Below, one piece after another: positions 16,452 to 26,224 of a stretch of DNA of 35,669 bases. Made by a program: the position numbers and the translations under genes. The number at the start of each line of letters is the position of its first letter. Positions within the stretch are counted from its first letter, which is position 1. The notes beneath the pieces are model-generated. The model saw nothing but the letters and a program-made list of their open reading frames with translations. It had not been told where the DNA came from and did not search any database. The DNA comes from Acidimicrobiaceae bacterium (GTDB taxonomy: Bacteria > Actinomycetota > Acidimicrobiia > Acidimicrobiales > Acidimicrobiaceae): assembly GCA_013044475.1 (NCBI GenBank), contig JABEUM010000129.1, positions 1-35,669 on the forward strand, given 5' to 3'.

Positions 16452-18161
16452 CTAGGCTCCGGTAACGGCACCTATTTCAGCTCCTTTGACTAATTTTGCA
16501 TACTTTGCCAAAAATCCTCGTGTATATTTCGGCTCTGGATGGGTTACTCCCGCCTGCCTATCAGCAAGTTCTTTCTCGTCAACCACCAGATCGAGGGTGT
16601 GCTTTTCGACATCGATGACTATCTTATCTCCGTCTTTTACCAGGGCGATTGGTCCCATATCGACCGCTTCTGGCGAGACGTGGCCGATACACAGGCCATG
16701 AGTTCCCCCGGAGAATCGCCCGTCGGTGACTAGTGCCGAGTCGGCACCCCTGCCTGCACCCTTCATCGCACCCGTTACTGCGAGCATCTCACGCATGCCG
16801 GGACCGCCCTTTGGTCCCTCATAGCGTATTACTACGACGGTGTTTGGCTGGATTTCGCCTGCGAGGATGGCGTCCAATGCCGCTTCCTCACCGTTGAATA
16901 CCCTCGCAGTCCCCTCAAAGTAGTCGACGTCGATTCCGGCAACTTTTACGACCGAGCCCTTCGGCGCTAGCGACCCGGACAAAATAGCGATGCCGCCGAC
17001 TTTATGGATCGGGTTGTCAAGGTCATGGATCACGACCCCGTCGGGCTTAGGTGGCTTAACTGCGTCGAGGTTCTCCCCCATTGTCTTGCCGCTGACGGTT
17101 AGCGCATCAAGATTGAGTAATCCTCGGCTAGCCAATTCCTGCAGAACTACCGGAATTCCCCCGATCGCTTCAATATCGCTCATATGAAACTTTCCGTGTG
17201 GCTTCGTGTCGGCGATATGGGGAACCCTCTTGGCGATCCGGTTGAAGTCGTCCAACGTCAGATCGACTTCCGCCTCATATGCGATCGCCATCAGGTGGAG
17301 CACCGCATTGGTCGATCCACCTAGCGCCATGACCGCCGAGATAGCATTCTCAAAGGCGGCCTTGGTTAGGATCTGCCTCGTAGTGATCCCTTCTACCAAT
17401 AGATTGACCGCCATCTCCCCGGATAGGAAGGCAAAGTCCGTCCGCTTCCTGTCCACCGCCGGGGCCGAGGCCGATCCGAGGATGCTCATTCCGAGGGCCT
17501 CGGCGACCGAGGCCATGGTATTGGCGGTAAACATGCCGCCACAGCTACCGATAGTTGGGCAGGCATTCCTCTCGATTAGCGAGAGTTCTTCGTCGGTCAA
17601 TGCCCCAGCAGAGTAGGAACCAACCGCTTCAAAGACATCCACCAGATCGATCGACTTGCCGTTTAGATGGCCCGGCAGGATCGTTCCGCCGTAGAGAAAC
17701 ACCGAGGGCACATTCGATCGAGCTGCCGCCATCAACATACCCGGGAGCGACTTGTCACATCCAGCGAGGGTGACCATCGCGTCAAACCCCTCTGCGTGCA
17801 TCATCGCCTCCACCGAGTCGCAGATTATCTCCCGAGAGACCAGGGAGGCCTTCATCCCCTCAAAACCCATAGAGATGCCATCGGACACTGCAATTGTGGA
17901 GAACTCAAATGGGTAGCCACCCGCTTTGCGAATGCCCATCTTGGCATGGCGCGTCAGCTCTGCGAGGGACATGTTGCAAGGGGTTACGTCGTTGAAGGAA
18001 GACGCTACGGCCACTTGTGGCTTTTGGAAGTCTTCGTCCTCCATTCCAACCGCCCTCAACATCGCCCTGGCCGGTGCCCTGCGGTACCCGTCAGTTACGA
18101 CCTTGCTCGATGGCCTCTTTTCCGAAAGGTCCCGATTCTGGTTCAATCTCACCACTCCCAA
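16452..18161 (-). CDS. ilvD: Dihydroxy-acid dehydratase
   Basis: This Fe-S enzyme dehydrates dihydroxyisovalerate and dihydroxymethylvalerate to the 2-keto acids, step 3 of branched-chain amino acid synthesis. The 569 residues are family-typical. Cluster cysteines are C62 (TPCNM), C135 ([10 protein letters not shown]) and C207 ([12 protein letters not shown]), the three-Cys pattern of the IlvD/Edd family. GRFSGGTHG near the C-terminus carries the catalytic serine. The TTG start at 18161 follows GAGAAG; GTG codons at residues 3 and 4 are alternatives. It lies 64 nt after gatB in the same direction and may be co-transcribed with gatCAB. The ilvB promoter and attenuator follow. Confidence 0.97.
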   Translation of the reverse strand: MGVVRLNQNRDLSEKRPSSKVVTDGYRRAPARAMLRAVGMEDEDFQKPQVAVASSFNDVTPCNMSLAELTRHAKMGIRKAGGYPFEFSTIAVSDGISMGFEGMKASLVSREIICDSVEAMMHAEGFDAMVTLAGCDKSLPGMLMAAARSNVPSVFLYGGTILPGHLNGKSIDLVDVFEAVGSYSAGALTDEELSLIERNACPTIGSCGGMFTANTMASVAEALGMSILGSASAPAVDRKRTDFAFLSGEMAVNLLVEGITTRQILTKAAFENAISAVMALGGSTNAVLHLMAIAYEAEVDLTLDDFNRIAKRVPHIADTKPHGKFHMSDIEAIGGIPVVLQELASRGLLNLDALTVSGKTMGENLDAVKPPKPDGVVIHDLDNPIHKVGGIAILSGSLAPKGSVVKVAGIDVDYFEGTARVFNGEEAALDAILAGEIQPNTVVVIRYEGPKGGPGMREMLAVTGAMKGAGRGADSALVTDGRFSGGTHGLCIGHVSPEAVDMGPIALVKDGDKIVIDVEKHTLDLVVDEKELADRQAGVTHPEPKYTRGFLAKYAKLVKGAEIGAVTGA

Positions 18162-18225
18162 GTCCGACTTCTCAAAGTTCTCTTCTGCACCTTATAGGTC
18201 GATGGCCCTAGTCGATGACCAGACC

Positions 18226-19713
18226 TCAACGTTGTTCTGCCAAGGCAAGTAAAATCCTAACAACGGCCTTTCCGTCGGCCTTTCCCGAAGTTGCTTTCAT
18301 AATCTTGCCGACAAAAAAGCCCTGCAGCTGAGCCTCTCCGGTCCGAAAACGCTCCCACTCCTTTGGATTTTGTGAAATTGCCTCATTGATGGTTTTGGTC
18401 AATTGATCATCCGTGAGCTGAGAAAGTCCCAGTCTCTCTTGGGCAACCCTCGGCGGTATGAGGTTCTTTGCGACTTCGGCGAGGATCGATTTGGCCTGTG
18501 TCGCCGACACTTTGCCTTCTATCTCCATCTTCAACAGTTCGATAAACCAGGAGATCTCAAATCCATCATCCAAGGGTGCCAAGCTCGCAAGCTCATTTGC
18601 ACAACGGGCCACCGTGATCTTCGGGTCAAGTCCCGCAGCTAATGCGGGGCGAACGAAGGGGTATAACTCGACCGATATTGCCGTCTCGATCTGATCGTTT
18701 GTCTCTGTTAGCCCGAGACTCTCGACGAGCCTCGCCCGCCGCTCCTTGGGAAGCTCGCCCAATTGGGATCTAAGACCCTCAATCCACTCTTCGCTTGGTC
18801 TAAGTGGCACAAGGTCGGGCTCGGGGAAGTACCTATAGTCTTCCGCCTCTTCCTTGTTTCGAAGGGCGACGGTTCGGCCGACACTTTCATCCCAATGTCT
18901 GGTCTGCTGGGTTACCTTCTCGCCGGCTAAATAAGCAGCGACCTGCCTGTGAGCTTCGAAGGTAATTGCACGGACCAATGAACGTAGCGAGTTCAGATTC
19001 TTGATCTCACAACGAGTTCTAAATGGCGTCTCCCCTATTGGTCGCACCGAAACGTTGGCGTCGACCCTCAGCGAGCCCTCCTCCATCTTTCCGTCAGATG
19101 CTCCAATTGCCACCAGGGTCGAGCGGAGTTCGCTAACGTACTCTCTGGCCTCTTCCGGGGAGGCAATATCGGGTCGTGAGACTATCTCAACTAAGGGTAC
19201 TCCGCTACGGTTGTAGTCGATCAGTGCCCGTTCTGCTCCGTGGATCCTTCCTGAGGTCCCACCTAGGTGGGTAATCTTTCCGGTGTCCTCTTCGACGTGC
19301 GCCCTTTCGATTCCGATCCTCTTGCCGCTAGGCAGCATCAGGTGTCCATCGGCGTTCAGCGGTATGTCATACTGAGAGATCTGGAAATCTTTTGGCATGT
19401 CGGGATAGAAGTAGTTCTTGCGATGGAAGATCGACGCCTGTACTCTCGCAGAGAGCGCCAGCCCGATCATCGCCGCTATCTCTAACGCCTTTTCATTTAG
19501 CACCGGCAGCGATCCCGGAAGGCCTAAGCAGGTCGGGCAGACGTTGGTATTGGCTTGTGCGCCAAAGACGTTTGCGCAGCCGCAAAAGAGTTTGGTCCTG
19601 GTCTTCAATTCGGTATGCACTTCCAGCCCGCAGATCAGTTCCCAACCGTCTGGGAGAAATTCAGATTCCCCACGAACCGCAAGATCATTCTGATTGGTCT
19701 CTGAGTTAGCCAT
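18226..19713 (-). CDS. gatB: Asp-tRNA(Asn)/Glu-tRNA(Gln) amidotransferase subunit B
   Basis: This is the kinase/tRNA-binding subunit of GatCAB: it activates the glutamyl or aspartyl group on misacylated tRNA and hands it to ammonia from GatA. The 495 residues begin the catalytic domain with ICGLEVHTELKT and include CGCANVFG and CPTCLGLPGSLPVLN (zinc cysteines), YFYPDMPKDFQISQYD and RCEIKNLNS. A helical linker and a C-terminal YqeY-like domain ending in GKADGKAVVRILL follow. The ATG overlaps the gatA end by 8 nt and has the strong site AAAGGAGG. It is the third gene of gatC-gatA-gatB. Confidence 0.98.
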   Translation of the reverse strand: MANSETNQNDLAVRGESEFLPDGWELICGLEVHTELKTRTKLFCGCANVFGAQANTNVCPTCLGLPGSLPVLNEKALEIAAMIGLALSARVQASIFHRKNYFYPDMPKDFQISQYDIPLNADGHLMLPSGKRIGIERAHVEEDTGKITHLGGTSGRIHGAERALIDYNRSGVPLVEIVSRPDIASPEEAREYVSELRSTLVAIGASDGKMEEGSLRVDANVSVRPIGETPFRTRCEIKNLNSLRSLVRAITFEAHRQVAAYLAGEKVTQQTRHWDESVGRTVALRNKEEAEDYRYFPEPDLVPLRPSEEWIEGLRSQLGELPKERRARLVESLGLTETNDQIETAISVELYPFVRPALAAGLDPKITVARCANELASLAPLDDGFEISWFIELLKMEIEGKVSATQAKSILAEVAKNLIPPRVAQERLGLSQLTDDQLTKTINEAISQNPKEWERFRTGEAQLQGFFVGKIMKATSGKADGKAVVRILLALAEQR

Positions 19714-21187
19714 GATTTATCGCCTCCTTTATCGAAGCGTCCAGTGACGGTGCTCCCCTAGACGACCCCTCCAAGGCGAAGGCCAATCTAAACATCAGAT
19801 CCTCCCTAAGCGCCGGGGCTAGTATCTGGACTCCTATTGGGAGACCCTCGGAATCCAAAGCGTATGGCATCGACATCGCAGGGTGGCCCGCTAGGTTGCT
19901 CGGGATTGTGCAGACATCGGAGAGGTACATCGTCAGCGGATCGAGGGATTTCTCTCCGAGCTTGAATGCTGTAGTAGGTGAGACGGGGGAAATCAACACG
20001 TCTACCTGCTGATAAGCCCGCTCGAATCCCGACTTAATTAACGTCCTGACCTGCTGTGCCTTGGCATAATAGGCGTCATAATAGCCCGAAGACAGTGCGT
20101 ATGTCCCGAGCATGATCCGTCTTTTTACCTCCGCTCCAAATCCTTTAGTCCGGGTTAGTACGTTTGTCTCTTCGATGTTTGAACCCTCGACCCTAAGTCC
20201 GAAGCGTACCCCGTCGAAGCGAGCCAGATTAGACGAAGCTTCGGCCGGAGCGATCAGGTAATAAGCAGAAAGGCCGAGCTTGGTCTCGGGGATGGAGATC
20301 TCGGTGACATCCGCACCAAGACTGGCGAGCGCATCGGCGGCATCCCTAAGGGCGCTAACTACTTCTGGATCGCTGCCTTCGACAAACTCCGTGACTATCC
20401 CGACCCGTAACCCTTCGATGGAAAGGCCCTTTTGCGCACTAAGTGAGCCCATCTGTTCTTCGTAAGAAGTCGAATCCTTGGGATCGAAACCGGCGATAAC
20501 TTCTAAGGTCAGGGCGGAGTCCATCACGGTAGAAGAAAAGGGTCCAATCTGATCTAACGACGAAGCAAAGGCGACGAGACCATACCGGGAGACCCTCCCG
20601 TAAGTGGGCTTGACCCCGACTACCCCGCATAGAGACGCTGGTTGGCGAATAGACCCACCGGTATCGGATCCCAGGGCGATTGGGACGATCCCCGCCGCCA
20701 CGCTCGATGCCGAACCACCCGAAGACCCGCCGGGTACCCTCGTCAGATCGACGGGATTGAGGGTTGGACCGTAGGCGGAGTTCTCGGTTGAGGAACCCAT
20801 CGCGAACTCATCAAGATTGGTCTTGCCGACAATGATCGCTCCCTCGCTTTCCAGGAGTTTCGTCACCGTGGCGTCATATGGAGGAATCCAACCTTGCAAG
20901 ATCTTGGAACCGCAGGTGGTCGGTAGACCGACCTTACACATGTTGTCCTTTAGGGCTATCGGAACTCCCGCTAGTCGGCCGGGGGATCCACCGCTGGCGA
21001 TGATCGAATCGACCCTCGCCGCCGCCCGCAATGCACCATCTCGGTCTAGAGCTAAGAAGGCATTCAATTTGGAGTTCAGGGCCTCCGCAATAGCCAGCGA
21101 CTTCTCTACGACCGATGTCGCCGTCACCTTTTGGTTATTGACCGACTCAGCTATTTCGAAAGCGCTCATGTTGTTCATCTCGCTCAT
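19706..21187 (-). CDS. gatA: Asp-tRNA(Asn)/Glu-tRNA(Gln) amidotransferase subunit A
   Basis: This is the glutaminase subunit of GatCAB, of the amidase-signature family. The Ser-cisSer-Lys triad is visible: K80 in IALKDNM, S155 in [10 protein letters not shown] and S179 in [12 protein letters not shown]. The 493 residues are full length. Ammonia released from glutamine is channelled to GatB. The ATG overlaps the gatC stop (ATGA). The N-terminal residues MSEMNNM include other possible ATG starts within 7 codons. Confidence 0.98.
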   Translation of the reverse strand: MSEMNNMSAFEIAESVNNQKVTATSVVEKSLAIAEALNSKLNAFLALDRDGALRAAARVDSIIASGGSPGRLAGVPIALKDNMCKVGLPTTCGSKILQGWIPPYDATVTKLLESEGAIIVGKTNLDEFAMGSSTENSAYGPTLNPVDLTRVPGGSSGGSASSVAAGIVPIALGSDTGGSIRQPASLCGVVGVKPTYGRVSRYGLVAFASSLDQIGPFSSTVMDSALTLEVIAGFDPKDSTSYEEQMGSLSAQKGLSIEGLRVGIVTEFVEGSDPEVVSALRDAADALASLGADVTEISIPETKLGLSAYYLIAPAEASSNLARFDGVRFGLRVEGSNIEETNVLTRTKGFGAEVKRRIMLGTYALSSGYYDAYYAKAQQVRTLIKSGFERAYQQVDVLISPVSPTTAFKLGEKSLDPLTMYLSDVCTIPSNLAGHPAMSMPYALDSEGLPIGVQILAPALREDLMFRLAFALEGSSRGAPSLDASIKEAINHG

Positions 21188-21486
21188 GACGGTTCACCCA
21201 AGACTGGCGGCACAGAGAACATACCTTGCGCCTCATCGGGCGCCTGAGACAAGGCTTCTGCTTGGCTCAGTCCAGAAACGACAGAATCGCTCCTGGTCCG
21301 ATTTACAAGTCCAAGTGGATGGGCGGTGACCTCTAAATCATGGATATCTAAAGACTCAATATCACTGGCGTGATCCAAAACCGAAGACAGCTGGGAGGCA
21401 TAGAGCTCCGCCTCTTCGTCGGTCAACGAGAGCCGAGCGAGCATCGCCACGTGGGCGACCTCTTTTGGAGAAATACGACTGGACAT
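21184..21486 (-). CDS. gatC: Asp-tRNA(Asn)/Glu-tRNA(Gln) amidotransferase subunit C
   Basis: This small subunit stabilises the GatA/GatB interface. The 100-residue product begins MSSRISPKEVAHVAMLARLS, the standard GatC N-terminus, and carries ELYASQLSSVLDHASDIESLD. The ATG at 21486 is preceded by AGGA at 8 nt; an ATG at 21516 would add 10 residues but lacks a ribosome binding site. It is the first gene of gatC-gatA-gatB. The indirect Gln/Asn-tRNA route is normal for actinobacteria. Confidence 0.93.
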   Translation of the reverse strand: MSSRISPKEVAHVAMLARLSLTDEEAELYASQLSSVLDHASDIESLDIHDLEVTAHPLGLVNRTRSDSVVSGLSQAEALSQAPDEAQGMFSVPPVLGEPS

Positions 21487-21679
21487 GTCAGAGATCCTAA
21501 AGCCAAAGATCTCCATCTGGAGTAATTGGGCAACTGAATTTCACATCCCATGAAGCGCCTCAGTTTAAATTCGACTGTCTTGAGGCTTATTAGAGTTCGC
21601 TCGAACGCAATTACAAAGGAGCTAAAGCCCACGAAAACTGGTAAATCTTCGCTCCTTAGACTTCGTCAATGTAGGTAGA

Positions 21680-22420
21680 TCACAAATTGGCCCTAATCCA
21701 CCCTATGGATTTCTCAGTCAAAAACTCCGAGTCGTTATCGACGGTAGCTACGTGGAACGAGTCTTTTAGCCAGATCCTCTCTATCTTCGCCCCGTATTTG
21801 GAGAGCAAAAAGTCAGAGGTGGAGGTAGGCACTACGTGGTCCTCCAATGAATTAAATAACAGAGCCGGGACCTTGATGGACGGGAGCCCTTCGACGATTG
21901 TGTCAAATGACTCAAATAGCGATATCGCCGCCTCGATCGGAGTCTCGGGATAGGAGGGCTCGCTGATCCCTTCCTTTTTGATGTCAGAACCTACCGCAGG
22001 TAGGAACTTGTTACCACCTTCAACCAGCGATCTCGCTAGTTCAAAAAAACTTGTCGCCGGGGGTTCAATCGCTGGATTGATCAGAATGAGCCCCTTCAGA
22101 GTCTCAAAAGTAACTCCTGCCTTCAAGGTCAGGGTTCCGCCCATAGACAATCCCATGACGAAGGTTGGAAGGCCCTCTTCAATCACCCGCTCGATAGCCG
22201 AAGAAGCTTCCCTCCACCAGTCGTCGAAACGCGTCTCGGCGAGTTCGTCGACCGTCGTGCCGTGCCCAGGGAGCAGTGGCACCTCAACCCTAAATCCCTC
22301 AGCTATCAGCGCGTCTACCTGGGGAATAAAGCTAGCCGGTGAGCCGGTAAAGCCATGGAGCACCACAACTGCGGCATCTTTGCCGGCAAAACTGCCTCCG
22401 TGATCAAAGCCTACTGACAT
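21680..22420 (-). CDS. Alpha/beta-hydrolase (carboxylesterase / monoacylglycerol-lipase-like)
   Basis: This serine hydrolase has 246 residues. It carries the oxyanion region VVLHGFTGSP, the nucleophile elbow GLSMGG, the acid in NSLEDHVVP and the catalytic histidine in DSFHVAT. The pattern PLLPGHGTT after the first strands and the overall length match Est30-type carboxylesterases and bacterial monoacylglycerol lipases. There is no signal peptide, so it is cytosolic. The ATG at 22420 is chosen for GGGAGG 5 nt upstream; an in-frame start at 22447 lacks one. It precedes gatC in the same direction by about 190 nt. The natural ester substrate is unknown. Confidence 0.88.
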   Translation of the reverse strand: MSVGFDHGGSFAGKDAAVVVLHGFTGSPASFIPQVDALIAEGFRVEVPLLPGHGTTVDELAETRFDDWWREASSAIERVIEEGLPTFVMGLSMGGTLTLKAGVTFETLKGLILINPAIEPPATSFFELARSLVEGGNKFLPAVGSDIKKEGISEPSYPETPIEAAISLFESFDTIVEGLPSIKVPALLFNSLEDHVVPTSTSDFLLSKYGAKIERIWLKDSFHVATVDNDSEFLTEKSIGWIRANL

Positions 22421-22510
22421 ATTGACCTCCCAAATAACCAGAACCAACCCGTGAGTATCGGAACAAAACCTCGCAGCATCCCGCCGTCAAAGCGGGTGGC
22501 AGTCGCCACA

Positions 22511-22744
22511 CTATAGACGATGGATTGGCTGAGAGCTGGGCGGGTAATGGATCAAAAATGCGAGTGTCGGACATAACCTCTCGGCTTTCCTTGCGTGATC
22601 CAAAAGTTCTATAGGAAGGTCTTCGTGCACAATCTTTGGGTAGCCCCAGTCATCCAAGTGGATCAATTCGGGCAGAAGCTCGGCACAAATTCCGTGTCCA
22701 TCACAAGCAATCGGGTTGATCGCTATCTTGGCTATCGGCTTCAA
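22511..22744 (-). CDS. Small ferredoxin with a three-cysteine (3Fe-4S-type) site
   Basis: This 77-residue electron carrier has cysteines at C14 (CDGHGIC), C20 and C58 (LCPT). The spacing C-x5-C...C-P, with no fourth cysteine, is that of single-cluster [3Fe-4S] ferredoxins such as those serving actinobacterial P450s. A His (CDGHGIC) lies where a fourth ligand could sit. The TTG start overlaps the stop of the NuoF-like gene (TTGA), so the two are translationally coupled and probably form one electron-transfer unit. Confidence 0.88.
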   Translation of the reverse strand: MKPIAKIAINPIACDGHGICAELLPELIHLDDWGYPKIVHEDLPIELLDHARKAERLCPTLAFLIHYPPSSQPIHRL

Positions 22745-24057
22745 TTCAGCCTCAGCCTCTCGTATTTAGTCCCAGAAAAGTTAGGACGGCCTTTGCTAAA
22801 CGAACACCTGCTGGATTCATGGAGCCTTACCTCGTCAGCGAAGTTTTTCATTACCGACCTAGTTATAATTATCGCCCCATCCGGCATGGCACAGCCACCG
22901 CGTCCGACTATCTGATCGGCAAGACGACCGATCTCCTCCACCCCTTTTGGCATTGCGGCACCGTGGGCCAAGCGACCGATCTCCTTGGCGAGAGCAGGAA
23001 GGCCGAGAAAGCACGGGCCGCACTGACCCGCCGTTTGCGATGCGAGGTATGCGACTATTCCTGAGGCTTCCACCAATGGACAAGCCGAAGAGAAGCCGAT
23101 GATTCCGGCCCCTACTCCGAGGCCCAATCTTTTCATTTCGGGCTGATTTAGTTTCAGATCGACGATCCGATCTGGCTGTACGATCTGTCCGAAGTAGCCT
23201 CCCATCAAAACCGAACTAGCCGCTGTGATATCGACTTGTGCGTAGTTAACTATCTCACTGATGGGCGTGCCAACCTCGGCCTCTACGACAATGTAGGCAC
23301 CATTGTGCGACACGATGGTCAAGAGCTGAGATCCATACGGCCCTCCTTGCACTCCCATCGAGCGATAAAAGGACGGCCCGGATCGCGCTATCAGGGCTAT
23401 CGTTGCATAAGTCTCGACGTTTGAGATAAAAGTTGGCTTCCTCGAAACGCCTGTGGCGATGGGCCGATCGGGGAAGTAAGCGGGTTTTGGGCCCTTCCCA
23501 TTGAGCTGCTGGATAATAGAGGTCTCTACTCCGGAGGTATATCCGGGATCGGCAATCCTGGGTGTCACCGGGACCTTGTCCAACCTCAATTTTCTACGCT
23601 CCCTAAGGGCCGCTTCGACAGCAGACACCACCATCTGATTCTTGGTCTTCGCCATAAGGTAAGCCTTCGACGCCCCTAGGGCGCCAGCGACTATTGCTAT
23701 CCCCTCGAGGACCAGATGAGGCTGGTGGATTAGCAGGGATTCGTCTTTATGCGCAAGGGGTTCCGACTCAGACCCATTAGCTACGACGATTGATCTCCCT
23801 ACGTACGACGCCATCGAAGCCAGTTTTTTGGCGGTAGGAAAACCCGCTCCTCCGCGCCCGCTCAACCCTGCCTCGTCCAACATCTCGACGAGTGACGCGA
23901 AGTCGACCTTGGGCATTCGCAGATCTCCATGGGCCCTTAGGTGATCGGGAAAGCTCATAGATCGCTGCGGCATGACTCGGATGGAACCCGCCGCTTGTAC
24001 CTGCGAGACGACTAGACCTGGCCAGTTTGTAAATGTAGAAGACACCTGGCTACTCAT
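22741..24057 (-). CDS. NuoF-like NADH dehydrogenase flavin/Fe-S subunit
   Basis: This protein is homologous to the NADH- and FMN-binding subunit NuoF of complex I. It shows GLSGRGGAGFPTAKKL (NADH/FMN loop), NGSESEPLAHKDE, FISNVETYATI and a C-terminal cluster domain. In NuoF the cluster motif is SCGxCxPC plus a distant Cys; here it reads TAGQCGPC followed by GRGGCAMPDG. The first of the four ligands is Ala, leaving three cysteines. The ATG at 24057 has GGAG 9 nt upstream and gives 438 residues; an earlier ATG is at 24072 and another frame start at 24102. No other complex I subunits are nearby. The neighbours are a ferredoxin, a heme-b membrane protein and ApbE, so it probably feeds NADH electrons to them. 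Confidence 0.88.
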   Translation of the reverse strand: MSSQVSSTFTNWPGLVVSQVQAAGSIRVMPQRSMSFPDHLRAHGDLRMPKVDFASLVEMLDEAGLSGRGGAGFPTAKKLASMASYVGRSIVVANGSESEPLAHKDESLLIHQPHLVLEGIAIVAGALGASKAYLMAKTKNQMVVSAVEAALRERRKLRLDKVPVTPRIADPGYTSGVETSIIQQLNGKGPKPAYFPDRPIATGVSRKPTFISNVETYATIALIARSGPSFYRSMGVQGGPYGSQLLTIVSHNGAYIVVEAEVGTPISEIVNYAQVDITAASSVLMGGYFGQIVQPDRIVDLKLNQPEMKRLGLGVGAGIIGFSSACPLVEASGIVAYLASQTAGQCGPCFLGLPALAKEIGRLAHGAAMPKGVEEIGRLADQIVGRGGCAMPDGAIIITRSVMKNFADEVRLHESSRCSFSKGRPNFSGTKYERLRLN

Positions 24058-24146
24058 ACTAAGACACTCCATTTGGTAACTGATATCTGCCTTGTTGCGC
24101 AACTGGCAGCGATTGGGCCAGGAATAGTTGTGGTCGTTGCAACTTA

Positions 24147-25271
24147 CTAGTTGTCACCCGAAAAGCTTTGCCCCTGTACATAGGGGCCAACCTGACCGGT
24201 AAATGAGCTTTGGCCAGCGTTTACACTAGCGGAGAGAGTAACGCTATGTCCTGAGTTATCTTTGATCGAAAAGCCGATCGCCCCATTGTTCAAACTGGTA
24301 ACTTGGCCATTGTACGCTACGTTTCCCGATTTTGACACGACCTCGACTATCGAAGAGGACATCGAAAGCCCCTGGTCCGCCGGGACACCCATCAGGGTCA
24401 CAACGAGGTCGTATCCCTTTAATGCACCAAGCGGACCCATGAGTCGCAGGGCCAGTTCACCTTGACTGTTCTGAGCGGACTCTGTGATACTTCCCGACCA
24501 GTTAGATGTGAAATTCGACGGGATGCTGACGCTTGATGGTGAAGTTAGATTTTTGGTCAATGCGACGGGGGTCGTGACCGTACTCTGTGAAAAGACCCCC
24601 GAAATTCCAGCATTTGCCCTCTTTGCCCAGTTCATCTTGAAGGGACCAAGGACGCTAAAGCCAACCACCGAAAGTGGAGCCATCACTGCGAGGGTGCCGG
24701 AAAGGATCCTCTTTTTTGACCCAGCTTCAGTCTTGTCCAGGATCCTAATCCAGGCGGTAATCAAGAAGGCGGCACCAACCACCAGGTAGAATACCTTTCC
24801 TAGCAAGAACCTCGAATCGGATCCCGTTCCAAGACCATGGACGATAGATGCGAAGAACGCTAAGTATGCCAGTAGATGGACGATCTTCCAGGTCCGCTGT
24901 TTCATCTTTATTCGAATCAGCGACGTTATCAGCACGGCAATTCCGATATCTATAGCAATCGCCCCGAAGCCGATCCACAACGGACGGTAGGTAGAGACGA
25001 AGGGGATAAAGACGTCAAGCAAAGTTATCGGTACAAATGGATCCATCATTGCGGTAATGATGTGTATCGAAAGCACGACTACCGCTAGCAGCGAAAGGCT
25101 CCTATGGGTTTCGACTGTGATGAACCTCGGCAGGCGGGCAGAAAGTCTCGTTTGTGAGGCGGTCATCAAGCCCAGAACAGCGATAGCACCCAAAAGGGCC
25201 AGCCCGACAAAACCGGCGCCCCTCGAGATGTACCACAGTGGACTGGGCGTGGTGGCGGCCAGGAAGATCAA
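24147..25271 (-). CDS. Ferric-reductase-like di-heme b membrane protein with a C-terminal beta domain
   Basis: This 374-residue protein has about six N-terminal membrane helices, then a predicted exported beta-rich domain of about 150 residues (Ser/Thr/Gly-rich, ending GPYVQGQSF). Heme ligands are suggested by H56 (ETHRSL) and H70 (SIHIITAM), 14 apart, and by a second pair 13 apart in KIVHLLAYLAFFASIVHG, as in ferric reductase / cytochrome b561-like folds. The TTG at 25271 overlaps the apbE stop (TTGA) and has AGGGGG upstream; a TTG at 25307 is an alternative. It probably takes electrons from the NuoF-like/ferredoxin pair and moves them across the membrane. The C-terminal domain shows no FMN-binding motif. 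Confidence 0.82.
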   Translation of the reverse strand: MIFLAATTPSPLWYISRGAGFVGLALLGAIAVLGLMTASQTRLSARLPRFITVETHRSLSLLAVVVLSIHIITAMMDPFVPITLLDVFIPFVSTYRPLWIGFGAIAIDIGIAVLITSLIRIKMKQRTWKIVHLLAYLAFFASIVHGLGTGSDSRFLLGKVFYLVVGAAFLITAWIRILDKTEAGSKKRILSGTLAVMAPLSVVGFSVLGPFKMNWAKRANAGISGVFSQSTVTTPVALTKNLTSPSSVSIPSNFTSNWSGSITESAQNSQGELALRLMGPLGALKGYDLVVTLMGVPADQGLSMSSSIVEVVSKSGNVAYNGQVTSLNNGAIGFSIKDNSGHSVTLSASVNAGQSSFTGQVGPYVQGQSFSGDN

Positions 25272-26224
25272 ACTGATACCCCCTGGGTATCCCGCCGCCG
25301 GGGCCAATTACCGAGCACCCTTGAGCTACCATCTCTGAGCTTCACCATCGCCGGGAGTCGGGTCGATTCCAGCCAGGGGAAGCCAAATGAACCCATCGCA
25401 ATAGTCGCCGTCGAGGCAATGTTCGCATCGAGGGCCGACCCAGCAAGGACGGTGACAGCTTCAATCTCACCTACTGCGGAGCGCCCGGTATAGGGGTCGA
25501 CAATATGATGTTGGAGTGCTCCACCCTTCGACCAGCTCCTCTTCTTGATCGAAGAAGTGGCCACACCTCCGGTCGAAAAGCCCAAAATCTCGCCGGGGGA
25601 ATCGATATTGAGGGACTGGTCGTCGGTGATATTGATGTACCAGGGGTTGGTTTGGTCGCTACTAAAGCAGGATATGTCGCCACCAAGGTTTACTAAGACA
25701 TCCACTTCGTAGTTGCCTTCAAGAGAATCTCGGATCCGATCCGCGAGGTGAGGTTTGGCGGTAGCTCCGAGGTCCAGCAAGACCCCGGGTGGTACGCTTA
25801 CGGTCCTAGCGTCAGGGTCTAAAACGACGCTCCTGTAGCCACTAGGCATCACTACTCGTATCTTCAGGCCATCTTGATTTTCGACCTTGACCAGGTCAAA
25901 ATCCTTGCTATAGCCGAGCTCAGAAATCGTCTGGCCCAAAGTCGGGTCGAGATACCCCTTGGTAATAATTGATGCCCTGATAGCCTGGCTGATCTCGTCG
26001 TACAAGAGGTCAGATACCACCATTGCCACGCCATCGTTTGCCGCTAGCCGGCTCACCTCAGAGTCCGGACGAAAGCGGCTCGCCGCCAGATCCAATTCGT
26101 CGATCATCAGGTTGAACTCATCCACCATCTGATCGAAATACCTACCTGGCTCCTCCTCGTCTAGCCTAACTACAAATGAGCAGCTCGTTCCGAGTGCGGC
26201 CCTCTCAAAAAACCTCGTAGTCAT
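25268..26224 (-). CDS. apbE: FAD:protein FMN transferase (ApbE family)
   Basis: ApbE transfers FMN from FAD onto a Thr/Ser of a target protein. The 318 residues show DLGATAKPHLADRI (family consensus DLGGIAKGYAVD), VDVLVNLGGDI, STGGVATSS, HHIVDPYTGRSA and the metal-site region SALDANIASTATIAMG. There is no signal peptide or lipobox, so it appears cytosolic, unlike many ApbE lipoproteins. The ATG overlaps the stop of the one-helix protein upstream and the stop overlaps the heme protein downstream. No neighbour has a clear D-x-x-[ST]-G-A-[ST] flavinylation motif, so its client is an open question. Confidence 0.9.
   Translation of the reverse strand: MTTRFFERAALGTSCSFVVRLDEEEPGRYFDQMVDEFNLMIDELDLAASRFRPDSEVSRLAANDGVAMVVSDLLYDEISQAIRASIITKGYLDPTLGQTISELGYSKDFDLVKVENQDGLKIRVVMPSGYRSVVLDPDARTVSVPPGVLLDLGATAKPHLADRIRDSLEGNYEVDVLVNLGGDISCFSSDQTNPWYINITDDQSLNIDSPGEILGFSTGGVATSSIKKRSWSKGGALQHHIVDPYTGRSAVGEIEAVTVLAGSALDANIASTATIAMGSFGFPWLESTRLPAMVKLRDGSSRVLGNWPRRRDTQGVSV

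Noticed and set aside
22480-22496. Terminator after the ferredoxin gene (CCCGC...GCGGG)
   Set aside because: The stem is only 5 bp with no T run on the transcribed strand.
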